Origin: Erythrobacter rubeus
Lineage (GTDB): Bacteria; Pseudomonadota; Alphaproteobacteria; Sphingomonadales; Sphingomonadaceae
DNA: 64,000 nt
Assembly: GCF_014705715.1 (NCBI RefSeq)
Contig: NZ_JACXLC010000001.1
Location: 2,417,860 to 2,481,859, forward strand
Direction of reading: 5' to 3'
How positions within the stretch are numbered: the stretch's first letter is position 1; each line of letters begins with the position of its first letter. Below, piece by piece: positions 45,765-54,904 of the stretch. The notes under the pieces are model-generated. The model had not been told where the DNA came from. It searched no databases and was given only the letters and a program-made list of their open reading frames with translations. A program made the translations under genes and the position numbers.

Positions 45765-47582
45765 ATGCTGATGCAGACCCACGAAGCCCGCCTGAAAGCC
45801 CTGCGAGAGGAGCTGAAGCGCCGCGATCTTGAAGGGTTCATCGTACCGATCTCCGATGAGCATATGAGCGAATATGTCGGCGATTACGCGCAGCGACTGC
45901 ACTGGCTCACGGGGTTTGGCGGATCGGCAGGGTTCGCGGCGGTGACGCGCGATCATGCGGCGATCTTCGTCGATGGCAGATACACCGTGCAGGTGCGCGA
46001 CCAGGTCGATGAAAGCCTGTTCGAATATCGCAGCATCCCCGCGGATACGCTCGGCGAATGGCTGATCGAAAAGGCGGATAAGGGCGCGAAAATCGCTTAC
46101 GATTCATGGCTGCACACGTGGAGCTGGGTGGAAGCGCTGGAGAACGTCGTAGGCCCCAAGGGGATCGAGATGGTGCCCGCGGCGAGCAATCCGATCGACG
46201 CGGTCTGGGCCGACCAGCCGCAGCCCTCCGGTGCGGCCGCGATGGTCCATGATGACGGGCTGTCAGGCCAGTCTTCGGCAGAGAAACGCGCAGGAATCGC
46301 TGACTGGCTCAGCGAGAACGATCTGGACGCGGTGGTTGTCCCGGCGCTCGATTCGATTGCATGGCTTCTGAACATTCGCGGCGCGGACGTGGCGCACACC
46401 CCGGTGGCGCTTTCCTATGTGATCGCGCATAGCGACGGGCGGGCGGAGCTTTTCATCGCTCCGGACAAGATGACGCCCGAAGTCGCCCAGCACCTCGGCA
46501 ATGCGGTCAGCGTGCGCGGCCGCGACGAGTTCGAAGCGGCGCTCGGCGAATTCTCCGGCAAGCGCGTTAGTGTCGATCCCGATTTCGGCGTGGTCGGCAT
46601 CGCGCAGGGTCTGCGCGCAGGCGGCGCGGACTTCGTATTCAAGCGGGACCCGACGATCCTTGCCAAGGCGATCAAGAACCCAGCGGAGCAACAGGGTCAG
46701 CGCGACGCGCAGGAGCGCGACGGCGCGGCGGTAAGCCGGTTCCTGCGCTGGCTTGAGGAAACCGCGCCATCAGGCGAAGTGGACGAGCTCACCGCCGCCG
46801 CGAAGCTCGAAGGGTTCCGGCGCGAGCACGGCGACCTGCGCGACACATCTTTCGACACGATCAGCGCCGCGGCAGGGCATGCCGCGCTGCCGCACTACAA
46901 GGTCGATGAGGACACGAATATCCCGATCCCGCCCGGATCGATCTATCTGGTCGACAGCGGCGGACAATATCCCGCCGGCACGACCGACATTACGCGCACC
47001 GTATGGATCAATTCGGCAGACGGCGCGGCGCAGCCGACCGCCGAAATGAAGGACCGCTTTACCCGCGTTCTCAAGGGGCACATCCAGATCGACCAACTCA
47101 TTTTCCCGCAAGGAACCAATGGCGGTCAGATCGATGCGCTCGCGCGCCAGTATTTGTGGGAAGCCGGGGTCGATTACGCCCACGGCACCGGCCACGGTGT
47201 CGGCAGTTTCCTTGGCGTGCACGAAGGCCCACAGCGCATTGCAAAGCCTTCGGGCGGGCAGGCCGGGACGAGCCAGGAGCTGTTCGCAGGCATGATCTGC
47301 TCGAACGAGCCGGGCTACTACAAAGCGGGCGAATACGGCATCCGGATCGAGAACCTTGTGCTGATCGTCGAGCAGGATATCGACGGCGCGGAGGGACGAT
47401 ATCTCGGTTTCGAGCCGCTCACATTCGTCCCGCTCGACCGCACGCTCATCGAAAAGGGCCTGCTGACGGAGGAAGAAATCGCCTGGGTCGATTCCTATCA
47501 CGAGAAAGTGCGCGCGCTGATCGCGCCGCAGCTGGACGGCGAAGACCTCGCGTGGCTGGAGCGTCACTGCGCCCCGCTTTGA
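45765..47582 (+). CDS. Xaa-Pro aminopeptidase (aminopeptidase P, M24B)
   Basis: A 605-residue three-domain aminopeptidase P of the eukaryote-like long form. It removes N-terminal residues preceding proline. Two N-terminal creatinase-like domains (about 1-300) precede the catalytic pita-bread fold. The dinuclear metal ligands appear in [58 protein letters not shown]. No signal peptide is seen, so it is cytosolic. The ATG at 45765 has AGGA about ten bases upstream; a second ATG follows six bases later. Confidence 0.93.
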   Translation: MLMQTHEARLKALREELKRRDLEGFIVPISDEHMSEYVGDYAQRLHWLTGFGGSAGFAAVTRDHAAIFVDGRYTVQVRDQVDESLFEYRSIPADTLGEWLIEKADKGAKIAYDSWLHTWSWVEALENVVGPKGIEMVPAASNPIDAVWADQPQPSGAAAMVHDDGLSGQSSAEKRAGIADWLSENDLDAVVVPALDSIAWLLNIRGADVAHTPVALSYVIAHSDGRAELFIAPDKMTPEVAQHLGNAVSVRGRDEFEAALGEFSGKRVSVDPDFGVVGIAQGLRAGGADFVFKRDPTILAKAIKNPAEQQGQRDAQERDGAAVSRFLRWLEETAPSGEVDELTAAAKLEGFRREHGDLRDTSFDTISAAAGHAALPHYKVDEDTNIPIPPGSIYLVDSGGQYPAGTTDITRTVWINSADGAAQPTAEMKDRFTRVLKGHIQIDQLIFPQGTNGGQIDALARQYLWEAGVDYAHGTGHGVGSFLGVHEGPQRIAKPSGGQAGTSQELFAGMICSNEPGYYKAGEYGIRIENLVLIVEQDIDGAEGRYLGFEPLTFVPLDRTLIEKGLLTEEEIAWVDSYHEKVRALIAPQLDGEDLAWLERHCAPL

Positions 47583-47624
47583 TCATAAGTAATTGACAAG
47601 TATAGAGCCTACCTGCACTATAAC

Positions 47625-47939
47625 ATGCCCATGAATAATAAAGGGTTGGCTAAAATGATTAAGACTTTTTGTCTGACTTTCATTGTATCAGCAGGTGTTG
47701 CTTTTTCTGCATCATACTCGACCGAGGCCTTTGCAACTTCCTTTGACCCCGTTCCATTCTGTCTGGAAAATGCGGATTTTTTTGGCGGATTTGAGGAGTG
47801 CCTGGCTGAGGTAACGTTCGACGATGTCGATGACCCTGGAAGCCCAGGTGATCCGCCCCCATCAACGTCGCCTGGCGGCAAATTGCCGATAAACTTTTGC
47901 TCCGGAAGGCTGGATTGCGAGGGCCTCGGAGGGGCTTAA
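47625..47939 (+). CDS. Small secreted protein with four cysteines, unknown
   Basis: A 104-residue protein I do not recognise. A hydrophobic signal segment (MIKTFCLTFIVSAGVAFSAS, from residue 11) is followed by a short acidic mature region with four cysteines and a Gly/Pro/Ser-rich linker (DDPGSPGDPPPSTSPGGK). The gene is clearly more AT-rich than its neighbours. Starts at 47625, 47631 and 47655 are all possible; the last opens the signal peptide directly. TTGACA (47593-47598) and TATAAC (47619-47624) upstream look like promoter elements with a long 20-base spacer. It could be a secreted peptide or bacteriocin-like precursor, or an orphan. Confidence 0.5.
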   Translation: MPMNNKGLAKMIKTFCLTFIVSAGVAFSASYSTEAFATSFDPVPFCLENADFFGGFEECLAEVTFDDVDDPGSPGDPPPSTSPGGKLPINFCSGRLDCEGLGGA

Positions 47940-48016
47940 GTGACGCAGCTACACTTTGCGGCAATTGAGCTAAAACAATAGTTGATCGCATGCATTTGCT
48001 TAGATCATGATGTTCC

Positions 48017-48022
48017 TATAAT
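48017..48022 (+). promoter_or_regulatory. Promoter -10 box before the VOC gene
   Basis: A perfect TATAAT with TTGCTT 15 bases upstream (47996-48001). The expected start near 48029 would give an untranslated leader of about 47 bases containing GGCGAG...CTCGCC arms and the AGGAGGA ribosome site of the VOC gene. Confidence 0.5.
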
Positions 48023-48075
48023 GTTCTTATTTGGCGAGTCGCAGTTCAGCGGCCTCGCCTTAGGAGGACATTCGC

Positions 48076-48456
48076 ATGATCGGCTACGTAACTCTTGGCA
48101 CTAATGACCTGCCGCGCGCGGCGAAATTCTACGATGCGGTCGCGAAGCATTTCGGCGTCGGGCGGATGATGGATTTCGGCACGTTCATCGCCTGGGGTGA
48201 AATGGGCGGCGCACCCGGCATCGCAGCGACCAAGCCTTTCGATGAAAAGGAAGCGACCGTGGGCAATGGCACCATGGTGGCTCTGCAGGTCGACGCCCCG
48301 GAAAAGGTGAAAGCGGTTTACGACACGGCGCTTGCCAATGGCGGCACCGACGAAGGCGCACCCGGCCCGCGCGGCGATGATGGCTTTTACGCAGGCTACT
48401 TTCGCGATCCGGACGGCAACAAATTGAATGTGTTTTGCATGACCGCGCCGGAATGA
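48076..48456 (+). CDS. VOC-family (glyoxalase/bleomycin-resistance fold) protein
   Basis: A 126-residue single-domain VOC protein: MIGYVTLGTNDLPRAAKFYDAVAKHFG at the start, then HxE-type metal-site strands and the C-terminal GYFRDPDGNKLNVFCM. These proteins are metal-dependent lyases, dioxygenases or resistance proteins; substrate unknown. GGAGGA lies about nine bases upstream of the ATG and a good -10 box is present, so it is transcribed by itself. Confidence 0.88.
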   Translation: MIGYVTLGTNDLPRAAKFYDAVAKHFGVGRMMDFGTFIAWGEMGGAPGIAATKPFDEKEATVGNGTMVALQVDAPEKVKAVYDTALANGGTDEGAPGPRGDDGFYAGYFRDPDGNKLNVFCMTAPE

Positions 48457-48503
48457 TTGCACGCAGGTGAACGCGCAGGCGGGCTTGATACAATCTGCGA
48501 CAA

Positions 48504-48524
48504 TTATGCCGGATTTCGGCATAA
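48504..48524. promoter_or_regulatory. Perfect inverted repeat upstream of the EF-hand gene
   Basis: Arms TTATGCCG and CGGCATAA surround GATTT. It lies 48 bases after the VOC stop and about 160 bases before the EF-hand gene. There is no T-tract, so an operator is more likely than a terminator; the adjacent OmpR-type regulator would, however, normally bind direct repeats. Confidence 0.4.
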
Positions 48525-48685
48525 GCCTGCGACATGCGCGCTCTAGAACAGGTTTCACGAGTTGCGGTGAGAGAGCCCGGTGGCTTTGCGACTCCCCTTG
48601 AACTGAGGCGGCTGTTCCCCTGGGCCGCCAAGTCAGCCATCGCCCTCTCGCCGCGGCTCTCCTGAAATCCTTCTGGAGAACCATA
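48525..48685 (+). promoter_or_regulatory. Possibly structured 5' leader of the EF-hand gene
   Basis: The stretch can form an internal hairpin with arms GGCGGC and GCCGCC, enclosed by a long-range pairing of GAGAGCC (near 48574) with GGCTCTC (near 48655). The ribosome site of the EF-hand gene (CTGGAGAA) follows. No known riboswitch family is recognised. Confidence 0.3.
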
Positions 48686-49363
48686 ATGCGTAAACTCACC
48701 CTGACCCTTTCTGCCGCGGCCCTCGCCTTGGGCGGTGCTGGCGTGGCTCTCGCCGATCATCACGGTGACAAGCGCGGTCCGATGGCAGCGGACACCGACA
48801 ATGACGGCGTCATCACTCTCGCGGAAGCCACAGCCCACGGGGCCGAGCGCTTTCAGAAAATGGACGCCAATTCCGATGGTGTTCTCAACCGCGAAGACCG
48901 CGCGCTGCGCCGCGCCGCGCGCTTCGAAGCGGCGGACGCCGATGGCAATGGCGAACTGACTGCTGCCGAAATGGCCGCGGCGCGCGAAGCCCGCCAGGCC
49001 GAAAGATCCGAGCGCCGCGCTGAGCGTCAGGCGGCGCGCTTTGCGAGGCTCGACACCGACAATAGCGGCGGCGTGAGCGAAACCGAGCTCGAGGCCGGAA
49101 TGCAGGCGCGCGGTGAAAGGCGCGAAGGCAGGCGCGGCGGACGTCGTGGCGGCCACGCAATGCACATGCTGCGCCAGGCGGACACGAACGGCGATGAGGC
49201 GATTTCGCGTGAGGAATTCGATGCAGCGATCCTCGCTCGTTTCAACCGCGTCGATGCTGACGGTTCGGGTAGCATAACCGCCGAAGAACGCGCCGCCGCC
49301 AAGGAGGCGCGCAAGCAAGCCCGCGCCGAACGCCGCGCCAATCGCGGTGATCGCTCCAACTAA
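48686..49363 (+). CDS. Periplasmic EF-hand calcium-binding protein
   Basis: A 225-residue protein with a signal peptide ending ALA-DHHGD and six EF-hand-like loops: DTDNDGVITLAE, DANSDGVLNRED, DADGNGELTAAE, DTDNSGGVSETE, DTNGDEAISREE and DADGSGSITAEE. They alternate with Arg/Ala-rich helices (AEMAAAREARQAERSERRAERQ). It should bind calcium or a similar metal outside the cytoplasm. The fifth loop has Glu-Ala where glycine is usual and may bind weakly. The gene precedes a two-component system on the same strand by 169 bases; a calcium or metal-stress link is only inference. Confidence 0.87.
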   Translation: MRKLTLTLSAAALALGGAGVALADHHGDKRGPMAADTDNDGVITLAEATAHGAERFQKMDANSDGVLNREDRALRRAARFEAADADGNGELTAAEMAAAREARQAERSERRAERQAARFARLDTDNSGGVSETELEAGMQARGERREGRRGGRRGGHAMHMLRQADTNGDEAISREEFDAAILARFNRVDADGSGSITAEERAAAKEARKQARAERRANRGDRSN

Positions 49364-49532
49364 GTCTCCCTCGCGAAGCCCGAACATGGCCAGATATTGG
49401 GTTGCCCCTCTGGTCCGGTTCGCTTCCACCGGCTCGGCTTGCGTCCCATGACGGGTTGCGTGCCGGGCCGGTTCCTTTCATGACCCCGCTCGAGGCTGTG
49501 ACGAAGCAGGGGCGCGGTGCGCACGAGGATAG

Positions 49533-50276
49533 ATGACCAACGATACCCCCATCTCGGTCCTGCTGGTCGATGACGAGCCGACGCTGCGCGAGCCGCTCGC
49601 CGAATACCTGACGGGGCAGGGATTTGCCGTGACCGAAGCTGCAAGCGCGCCGGCCGCCCGCAGCGAGCTGACTTCCGCGCAGCCAGATATCGTCTTGCTC
49701 GACATCATGATGCCCGGCGAAGACGGGCTGTCGCTCTGCCGTCATCTGGTCGAGACCCGCAAGCTGCCTGTCATCTTCCTGACCGCCCGCAGCGAGGCGA
49801 CCGACCGGATCGTCGGACTGGAACTCGGCGCCGACGATTACGTGGTCAAACCGTTCGAACCGCGAGAGCTCGTCGCGCGTATCCGCACGGTCCTGCGCCG
49901 CGCCGCGCGCGGGGCTTCCACCCCCGCAGATGAAGAAGACTGGCTCTATGAATTCGAAGGCTGGCAGCTCGATCCGCTCAAGCGCAAGCTGAGCGATCCC
50001 GAAGGCGTCACGGTGCCAATCTCCACTGCGGAATTTCGCCTGCTGCGCGCATTCCTCGATCGCCCGCGAGTCGTGCTCGATCGGGACCAGCTGCTCGATA
50101 TCGTCCAGGGCCGCACCGCGCACCTCTTCGACCGCGCCGTCGACAATCAGGTCAGCCGATTGCGCCGCAAGGTGGAGGCCGACACCCGCAACCCCCAATT
50201 CATCCAGACCGTGCGCGGCGGCGGATACCGCTTTGCCGCCGATGTTCGTCGCAGCGTCCGCAGCGCGCCGGAATGA
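49533..50276 (+). CDS. OmpR-family response regulator
   Basis: A 247-residue regulator with a receiver domain (VLLVDDEPTLREPLAEYL, phospho-acceptor Asp in IVLLDIMMPGEDG, Thr in FLTARSE, Lys in VVKPFEPRELVARI) and a winged-helix effector domain (STAEFRLLRAFLDRPRVVLDRDQLLDIV...VDNQVSRLRRKVE). ATG 49533 has AGGA five bases upstream. The stop overlaps the histidine kinase ATG in ATGA (50273-50276), so the pair is made together. The regulon is unknown; the upstream EF-hand gene is a candidate target. Confidence 0.94.
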   Translation: MTNDTPISVLLVDDEPTLREPLAEYLTGQGFAVTEAASAPAARSELTSAQPDIVLLDIMMPGEDGLSLCRHLVETRKLPVIFLTARSEATDRIVGLELGADDYVVKPFEPRELVARIRTVLRRAARGASTPADEEDWLYEFEGWQLDPLKRKLSDPEGVTVPISTAEFRLLRAFLDRPRVVLDRDQLLDIVQGRTAHLFDRAVDNQVSRLRRKVEADTRNPQFIQTVRGGGYRFAADVRRSVRSAPE

Positions 50277-51676
50277 AACGCCTGCTGCCCCAAAGCCTGC
50301 TTGGTCAGACGCTGTTCGCCATCGGCGCGGCGCTGCTGATCACGCAGCTCGTATCCGCAACTCTGCTTTACCGCGCAGCCGAAAGCAGGCTGGAGGCGAG
50401 CGTTCTGAACCGCGCGGCGCTCGCTCTGCTCGTCGACCCGGAAGCGCGTGAACGCATTCGGCGGATCGATATCGAGAGGTCGAGCGGTTTCGCTGCATCG
50501 ACACGCGGACCGTGGCGGAGAATGCGCACGCGGATTAGCGATACAGCTCCATTGATGGCAGGCGAAGCGAACATGGCCGGGCGCGCGAGCGATCTTGCTA
50601 ACATCCTTGCGAGCCAGGGCATTCGCCCGGTGGCCGTCCAGCTGACAGAGAGGCGCGCCGGGGACGATCCGGCCATGCAGGCGAGAGCGCGCCGTAGCCC
50701 GCGCTTTGCTGCGCGCCCCGGTTGGGCAGACGAGACTTTGGTCGTTGCAGGCATCCAGCTTGAACAGGGAGGGCCATGGCGGACGACACGAGTGACCGTG
50801 CCACGACGCGAACCGCGCGTGATCGGCGGCATCGTCGTCCAGACCGCGATCCTGTTTATCGTGTTGATGACGGTGCTGTTCTTCTTCCTGCGCCGGATCA
50901 CTCAGCCGCTCGCGCGCTTGACCGAGCGGGTGAGCGATTTCTCCAGACGCCCGGACAAATCGGTGACGCTGAAAGAAAGCGGCCCGTCCGATACACGCAG
51001 GCTCATCGCCGCGCACAATGCGATGGAGGCGCGCATCGCTGCGCTGCTCGATGAAAAGGACGTGATGCTCGGCGCGATCGGGCACGATCTCAAGACGCCG
51101 CTCGCCGCGCTGCGGGTCAGGATCGAAAGCGTGCCCGATGACGTGCAGCGCCAGCGCATGGCCGAGAGTATCGAGGATATCACAGCAACGCTCGACGATA
51201 TCCTGACGCTTGCCCGCGTCGGCAGGTCTCGCAACACTTTCGAGCAGGTCGATCTCGGCGCATTGGCAGCCGGCATCGTCGATGAATTCGAGGATTTGGG
51301 CCAGCCGGTCGCGATGATGGAGTTCAATCGCATAGTCGCGCCGGTGCAGGTAACTTGGCTGAAGCGCGCGCTGCGCAATCTCGTCAGCAACGCCGTCCGC
51401 TACGGCGAAAGCGCGGAAATCTCGGTGATCGAAGAGAAGGGTCACGCAATCCTGCGAGTCGATGATCACGGCCCTGGCATTCCCCCGGATCGCATCGCCA
51501 AGATGATGGAGCCCTTTACGCGCGGCGAAGCATCCCGCAACCGCGCCACCGGCGGGGCGGGGCTCGGCCTTACGCTCGCGCGCGCCATCGCCCAGCAGCA
51601 TGGCGGCGACCTGGTGCTCAACAGCCGAGAGGAGGGTGGGTTGAGAGCAGAAATCAGAATTCCGCTCGCGAAATAG
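50273..51676 (+). CDS. Sensor histidine kinase (EnvZ-like architecture)
   Basis: A 467-residue membrane kinase: first helix at about 10-33, an Arg-rich periplasmic sensor region (about 35-175), second helix at about 182-205 (GGIVVQTAILFIVLMTVLFFFL), HAMP, HisKA with GAIGHDLKTPLAALRVRI, and a HATPase domain (N-box RALRNLVSNAVRYG, G1 VDDHGPGI, G2 GGAGLGLTLARAI). It pairs with the overlapping OmpR-type regulator. The signal is not known. Confidence 0.93.
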   Translation: MKRLLPQSLLGQTLFAIGAALLITQLVSATLLYRAAESRLEASVLNRAALALLVDPEARERIRRIDIERSSGFAASTRGPWRRMRTRISDTAPLMAGEANMAGRASDLANILASQGIRPVAVQLTERRAGDDPAMQARARRSPRFAARPGWADETLVVAGIQLEQGGPWRTTRVTVPRREPRVIGGIVVQTAILFIVLMTVLFFFLRRITQPLARLTERVSDFSRRPDKSVTLKESGPSDTRRLIAAHNAMEARIAALLDEKDVMLGAIGHDLKTPLAALRVRIESVPDDVQRQRMAESIEDITATLDDILTLARVGRSRNTFEQVDLGALAAGIVDEFEDLGQPVAMMEFNRIVAPVQVTWLKRALRNLVSNAVRYGESAEISVIEEKGHAILRVDDHGPGIPPDRIAKMMEPFTRGEASRNRATGGAGLGLTLARAIAQQHGGDLVLNSREEGGLRAEIRIPLAK

Positions 51677-51722
51677 TCCCGGCCCGCGTAACCGGACACG
51701 GCGACCGCGCGAAAGGACCTTC

Positions 51723-52814
51723 ATGACGCATATAATGTACGGCTCGCCCGCCTCCCTCTTTTCCGGAAAGGCGCGCGCCTATCTCGATTGGAAGGGTGTC
51801 GATTACCGCGAGGTTTCGCCCAATCTACAGATCCGCAACGAAGTGATCGTCCCCGCGGTCGGCCGCATGATCATTCCGGTCATGGAATTGGAAGACGGCA
51901 CGATCCTGCAGGATACGTCCGTCATCATCGACCATTTCGAAGCAGCCGAAGGCGGTCCCTCGGTCTATCCCGAAACGCCTCGCCAGCGCTTCGCCGCGCT
52001 GCTGCTCGAATGCTTTGGCGACGAATGGCTCGTACTTCCCGCAATGCATTATCGCTGGAACTACAACGAGGAGTGGATCCTCGAAGAGTTCGGCCGCAAC
52101 ATGATGCCGGATGCACCGCGCGAACAGCAGGTGGCGGCGGGCACGATGATCGGGCAGCAATTTCGCGGTTTCGTTCCCATGCTGGGGATCAACGAAGCGA
52201 CCATTCCCGGTATCGAGGCAAGTTACGAGGCTTTGCTCGCCGATCTCGATGCTCATTTCGCGGCCCATGATTTCCTGTTAGGCAGCCGCCCCTCCATCGG
52301 CGATTACGGGCTGATCGGGCCGCTCTATGCTCACCTTTACCGCGACCCCGCATCGGGCGAGATCATGGAGCGGCTCGCCCCGCGCGTTGCGGAATGGGTC
52401 GAACGCATGGTGAAGCCTGCGCAGAAGCTCTCAGGCGAGTTTCTGCCGGGAGACGAGGTGCCGCAAACGCTCCTGCCGATACTGCGCAGGATGATGGCCG
52501 AGCATGTGCCGTTTCTGGAGACAACGGCCCGTATGTTCGGTGCGTGGCATGATGAGAATGCGGGAGCGGAAATCCCGCGCGCGGTCGGCATGGCCCCGTT
52601 CGAGATCGAAGGTGTTACCGGTGAAGGCGCTGCCCGCACTTTCAGCCTGTGGATGCTCCAGCGCGCGCTCGATTACCTGCACTCGCTCGAAGGCGACGAT
52701 CGCGCTGCCTGCGACGACCTGCTGCGCCAATGCGGCGGCGAAAAGCTGATCGATTTCGAGCTGCCGGTCAGGCTTGCTTACGAAAACCATACTATGGTCA
52801 TCGCCAGCGAATAG
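51723..52814 (+). CDS. Glutathione S-transferase family protein
   Basis: A 363-residue protein with an N-terminal thioredoxin-like GST domain (MYGSPASLFSGKARAYLDWKGVDYREV, VPVMELEDGTILQDTSVIIDHFE with the cis-proline and glutathione-binding residues) and an all-helical C-terminal domain with DFLLGSRPSIGDYGLIGPLYAHL. It is longer than typical GSTs because of about 120 extra C-terminal residues of unknown role. AAAGGA precedes the ATG by six bases. It follows the histidine kinase by 46 bases but need not be co-regulated. Confidence 0.85.
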   Translation: MTHIMYGSPASLFSGKARAYLDWKGVDYREVSPNLQIRNEVIVPAVGRMIIPVMELEDGTILQDTSVIIDHFEAAEGGPSVYPETPRQRFAALLLECFGDEWLVLPAMHYRWNYNEEWILEEFGRNMMPDAPREQQVAAGTMIGQQFRGFVPMLGINEATIPGIEASYEALLADLDAHFAAHDFLLGSRPSIGDYGLIGPLYAHLYRDPASGEIMERLAPRVAEWVERMVKPAQKLSGEFLPGDEVPQTLLPILRRMMAEHVPFLETTARMFGAWHDENAGAEIPRAVGMAPFEIEGVTGEGAARTFSLWMLQRALDYLHSLEGDDRAACDDLLRQCGGEKLIDFELPVRLAYENHTMVIASE

Positions 52815-52821
52815 CGGAGCG

Positions 52822-53217
52822 TCAGCGCCAGAACTTGAAAGCGGCGCGTTGCAATTTGCGGACAAACCGGCGGGCCGCTTCGCCCGTCCATTCGCCCGAA
52901 TAATCCTTGCGGCCCGTCCACCACCCCTGGCCCGGCAGGCCGTCGCTTTCACGCACGACCAGAACCGCCAGTTCCGGTTCGCCGCGCGCGCGCCCGTCCG
53001 CGTCGATCGCATCGAGCGTGCGGCACAGGGCCCGCATCTTCGGGCGGGTAAAGCGGAAACCAAGCTGGCCCAATATTTCCGAATAGCTGACGGCACGCTC
53101 TTCGCGCGCAGCCGCAAGCAACAGCGCGCGTATCCGCTGGGTATCATGGATGGCGCTCCAATCCTCCGGTTCCGACAGATCATTCTCGGCCAGGAATTCC
53201 GCAAGCGCCCGGTCCAT
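52822..53217 (-). CDS. Conserved-looking protein of unknown function
   Basis: A 131-residue soluble protein, not recognised. It begins with an Asp/Glu-rich helix, has a segment that could be a winged-helix (ERAVSYSEILGQLGFRFTRPKMRALCRTLDAID) and ends with a basic tail (RRFVRKLQRAAFKFWR). The block ELAVLVVRESDGLPGQGWW resembles regions seen in small proteins that bind nucleic acid, but this is not a firm match. Its ATG lies four bases after the stop of the HerA-like ATPase gene, so the two are one operon. It is convergent with the GST gene. Confidence 0.7.
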   Translation of the reverse strand: MDRALAEFLAENDLSEPEDWSAIHDTQRIRALLLAAAREERAVSYSEILGQLGFRFTRPKMRALCRTLDAIDADGRARGEPELAVLVVRESDGLPGQGWWTGRKDYSGEWTGEAARRFVRKLQRAAFKFWR

Positions 53218-53221
53218 TCGG

Positions 53222-54796
53222 CTACCGCATCAATCCGCCGATAAGATTGCGCACGAAGCGCCCGGCAATCGGGCCGGCAAGATCGGTCGCGATTGATCCT
53301 GCTGCCGAGGTAATGCCCGAACGCATCGGATTGGCGCGGCTCTTCTTGCCGAGCACTGCCGCGGCAGCCGCCCCGGCCATTCCCCCGGCGGCCACTTTCG
53401 TTCCGCGCGAGATTGCCTTTTCCCAGATCGATTTCGTTTTGCGAGGGCGCTTGCGGACCTCCTCCTCGCCTTTTTCCGCGACCTCCTCGGCGGTTTCGGC
53501 GGCGTCCTTCGCTTTCTGCGCGAGAACTTCTTCCGCGCTTTCGCGGTCGATCGCTTCGTCGTATTTCCCTTCGAACGGGCTGATCGATTGAATGATCGCG
53601 CGTTCTTTCTTCGTCACTGGGCCGAGGCGCGAGCGAGGCGGCTTGATCAGGGTCCGCTGGACCACGGTCGGTGCGCCTTCATCGTCGAGCGTCGACACCA
53701 GCGCCTCGCCGACGCGTAGCTCCGTGATCACCTCTTCGGTGTCGAGGTCGTCATTGATGCGGAAGGTTTCCGCCGCCGCCTTGATCGCGCGCTGATCGCG
53801 CTTGGTAAAGGCGCGCAGGGCATGCTGCACGCGGTTGCCGAGCTGGCCGGCGACGTCTTCGGGAATGTCGATCGGGTTCTGCGTCACGAAGAAAACGCCC
53901 ACGCCTTTCGACCGGATCAAGCGCACCACCTGCTCGATCTTTTCCTGCAAGGCTTCGGGAGCATCGTCGAAGAGCAGGTGCGCCTCGTCGAAAAAGAATA
54001 CGAGGCTCGGCTTTTCCGGGTCACCCACTTCGGGCAGGCTTTCGAACAGCTCCGCAAGCAGCCACAGCAGGAAAGTGGCGTAAAGCTTGGGACTGCGCAT
54101 AAGCTTGTCCGCCGCCAGCACATTCACATAACCGCGCCCGTTCTCGTCGAGTTTGAGGAAATCGTCGATCTCCAGCGCGGGCTCGCCAAAGAAATGGTCC
54201 GCGCCTTGCGCCTCGAAAGAGAGCAATTGCCGCTGGATCGCGCCAACCGACTGCTTGGATACGTTGCCGTAGACGCCCGAAAGCTCCTTCGAATTGTCGT
54301 AAGCCCATTTGAGCAGCGCTTGCAGATCGCCGAAATCGAGCAGCAACAGCCCATTCTCATCGGCGTGCTTGAAGACGATCTGCAGCACACCTTCCTGCGT
54401 GTCGTTGAGATCGAGCAGGCGCGACAGCAGCAGCGGCCCCATCTCGGTAATGGTCGTCCTGATCGGGTGGCCCTGCTCGCCATACAGATCCCAGAAGATC
54501 ACCGGATTATCGGAATACGCATAGTCCTCCATGCCGAGCTCCTTCGCGCGGCCTTCCAGCTTATCGGCATGCTTGAAAGTCGGTGATCCGGGCATCGCAA
54601 TGCCGGACAGGTCGCCCTTCACATCGGCAACGAACACCGGGACACCATTGGCGGAGAAGCTTTCGGCAAGACCCTGCAAGGTCACCGTCTTGCCCGTTCC
54701 CGTCGCACCGGCGATCAGGCCGTGCCGGTTCGCTCGGCTCAATGCGAGCTGCTGATTTTCTCCGTTTCCGCCCAGTCCCAGAAAAATTTCGCTCAT
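53222..54796 (-). CDS. HerA/VirB4-like helicase-type ATPase (DUF853)
   Basis: A 524-residue ATPase with Walker [14 protein letters not shown], an Asp-rich strand [17 protein letters not shown], Walker [21 protein letters not shown] and the arginine-finger region [37 protein letters not shown]. This matches the widespread DUF853/YjgR group related to HerA DNA pumps. The C-terminus is a charged coiled coil followed by a Gly/Ala-rich stretch ([15 protein letters not shown]), possibly membrane-associating. Homology begins at the ATG at 54796; the longer open frame upstream is a shadow. Cellular role is unknown. It diverges from pabBC and is followed by an unknown gene. Confidence 0.88.
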   Translation of the reverse strand: MSEIFLGLGGNGENQQLALSRANRHGLIAGATGTGKTVTLQGLAESFSANGVPVFVADVKGDLSGIAMPGSPTFKHADKLEGRAKELGMEDYAYSDNPVIFWDLYGEQGHPIRTTITEMGPLLLSRLLDLNDTQEGVLQIVFKHADENGLLLLDFGDLQALLKWAYDNSKELSGVYGNVSKQSVGAIQRQLLSFEAQGADHFFGEPALEIDDFLKLDENGRGYVNVLAADKLMRSPKLYATFLLWLLAELFESLPEVGDPEKPSLVFFFDEAHLLFDDAPEALQEKIEQVVRLIRSKGVGVFFVTQNPIDIPEDVAGQLGNRVQHALRAFTKRDQRAIKAAAETFRINDDLDTEEVITELRVGEALVSTLDDEGAPTVVQRTLIKPPRSRLGPVTKKERAIIQSISPFEGKYDEAIDRESAEEVLAQKAKDAAETAEEVAEKGEEEVRKRPRKTKSIWEKAISRGTKVAAGGMAGAAAAAVLGKKSRANPMRSGITSAAGSIATDLAGPIAGRFVRNLIGGLMR

Positions 54797-54904
54797 CGCT
54801 TCGGCAGCCTCTTTACGTATCCATCCTTGGCCAGCCGGAATGCAGAGCCAAATCCGCGCGGTCAAGCACTCGACTTGATCCGCCAATGGGCTAAGGCGGG
54901 TTGC

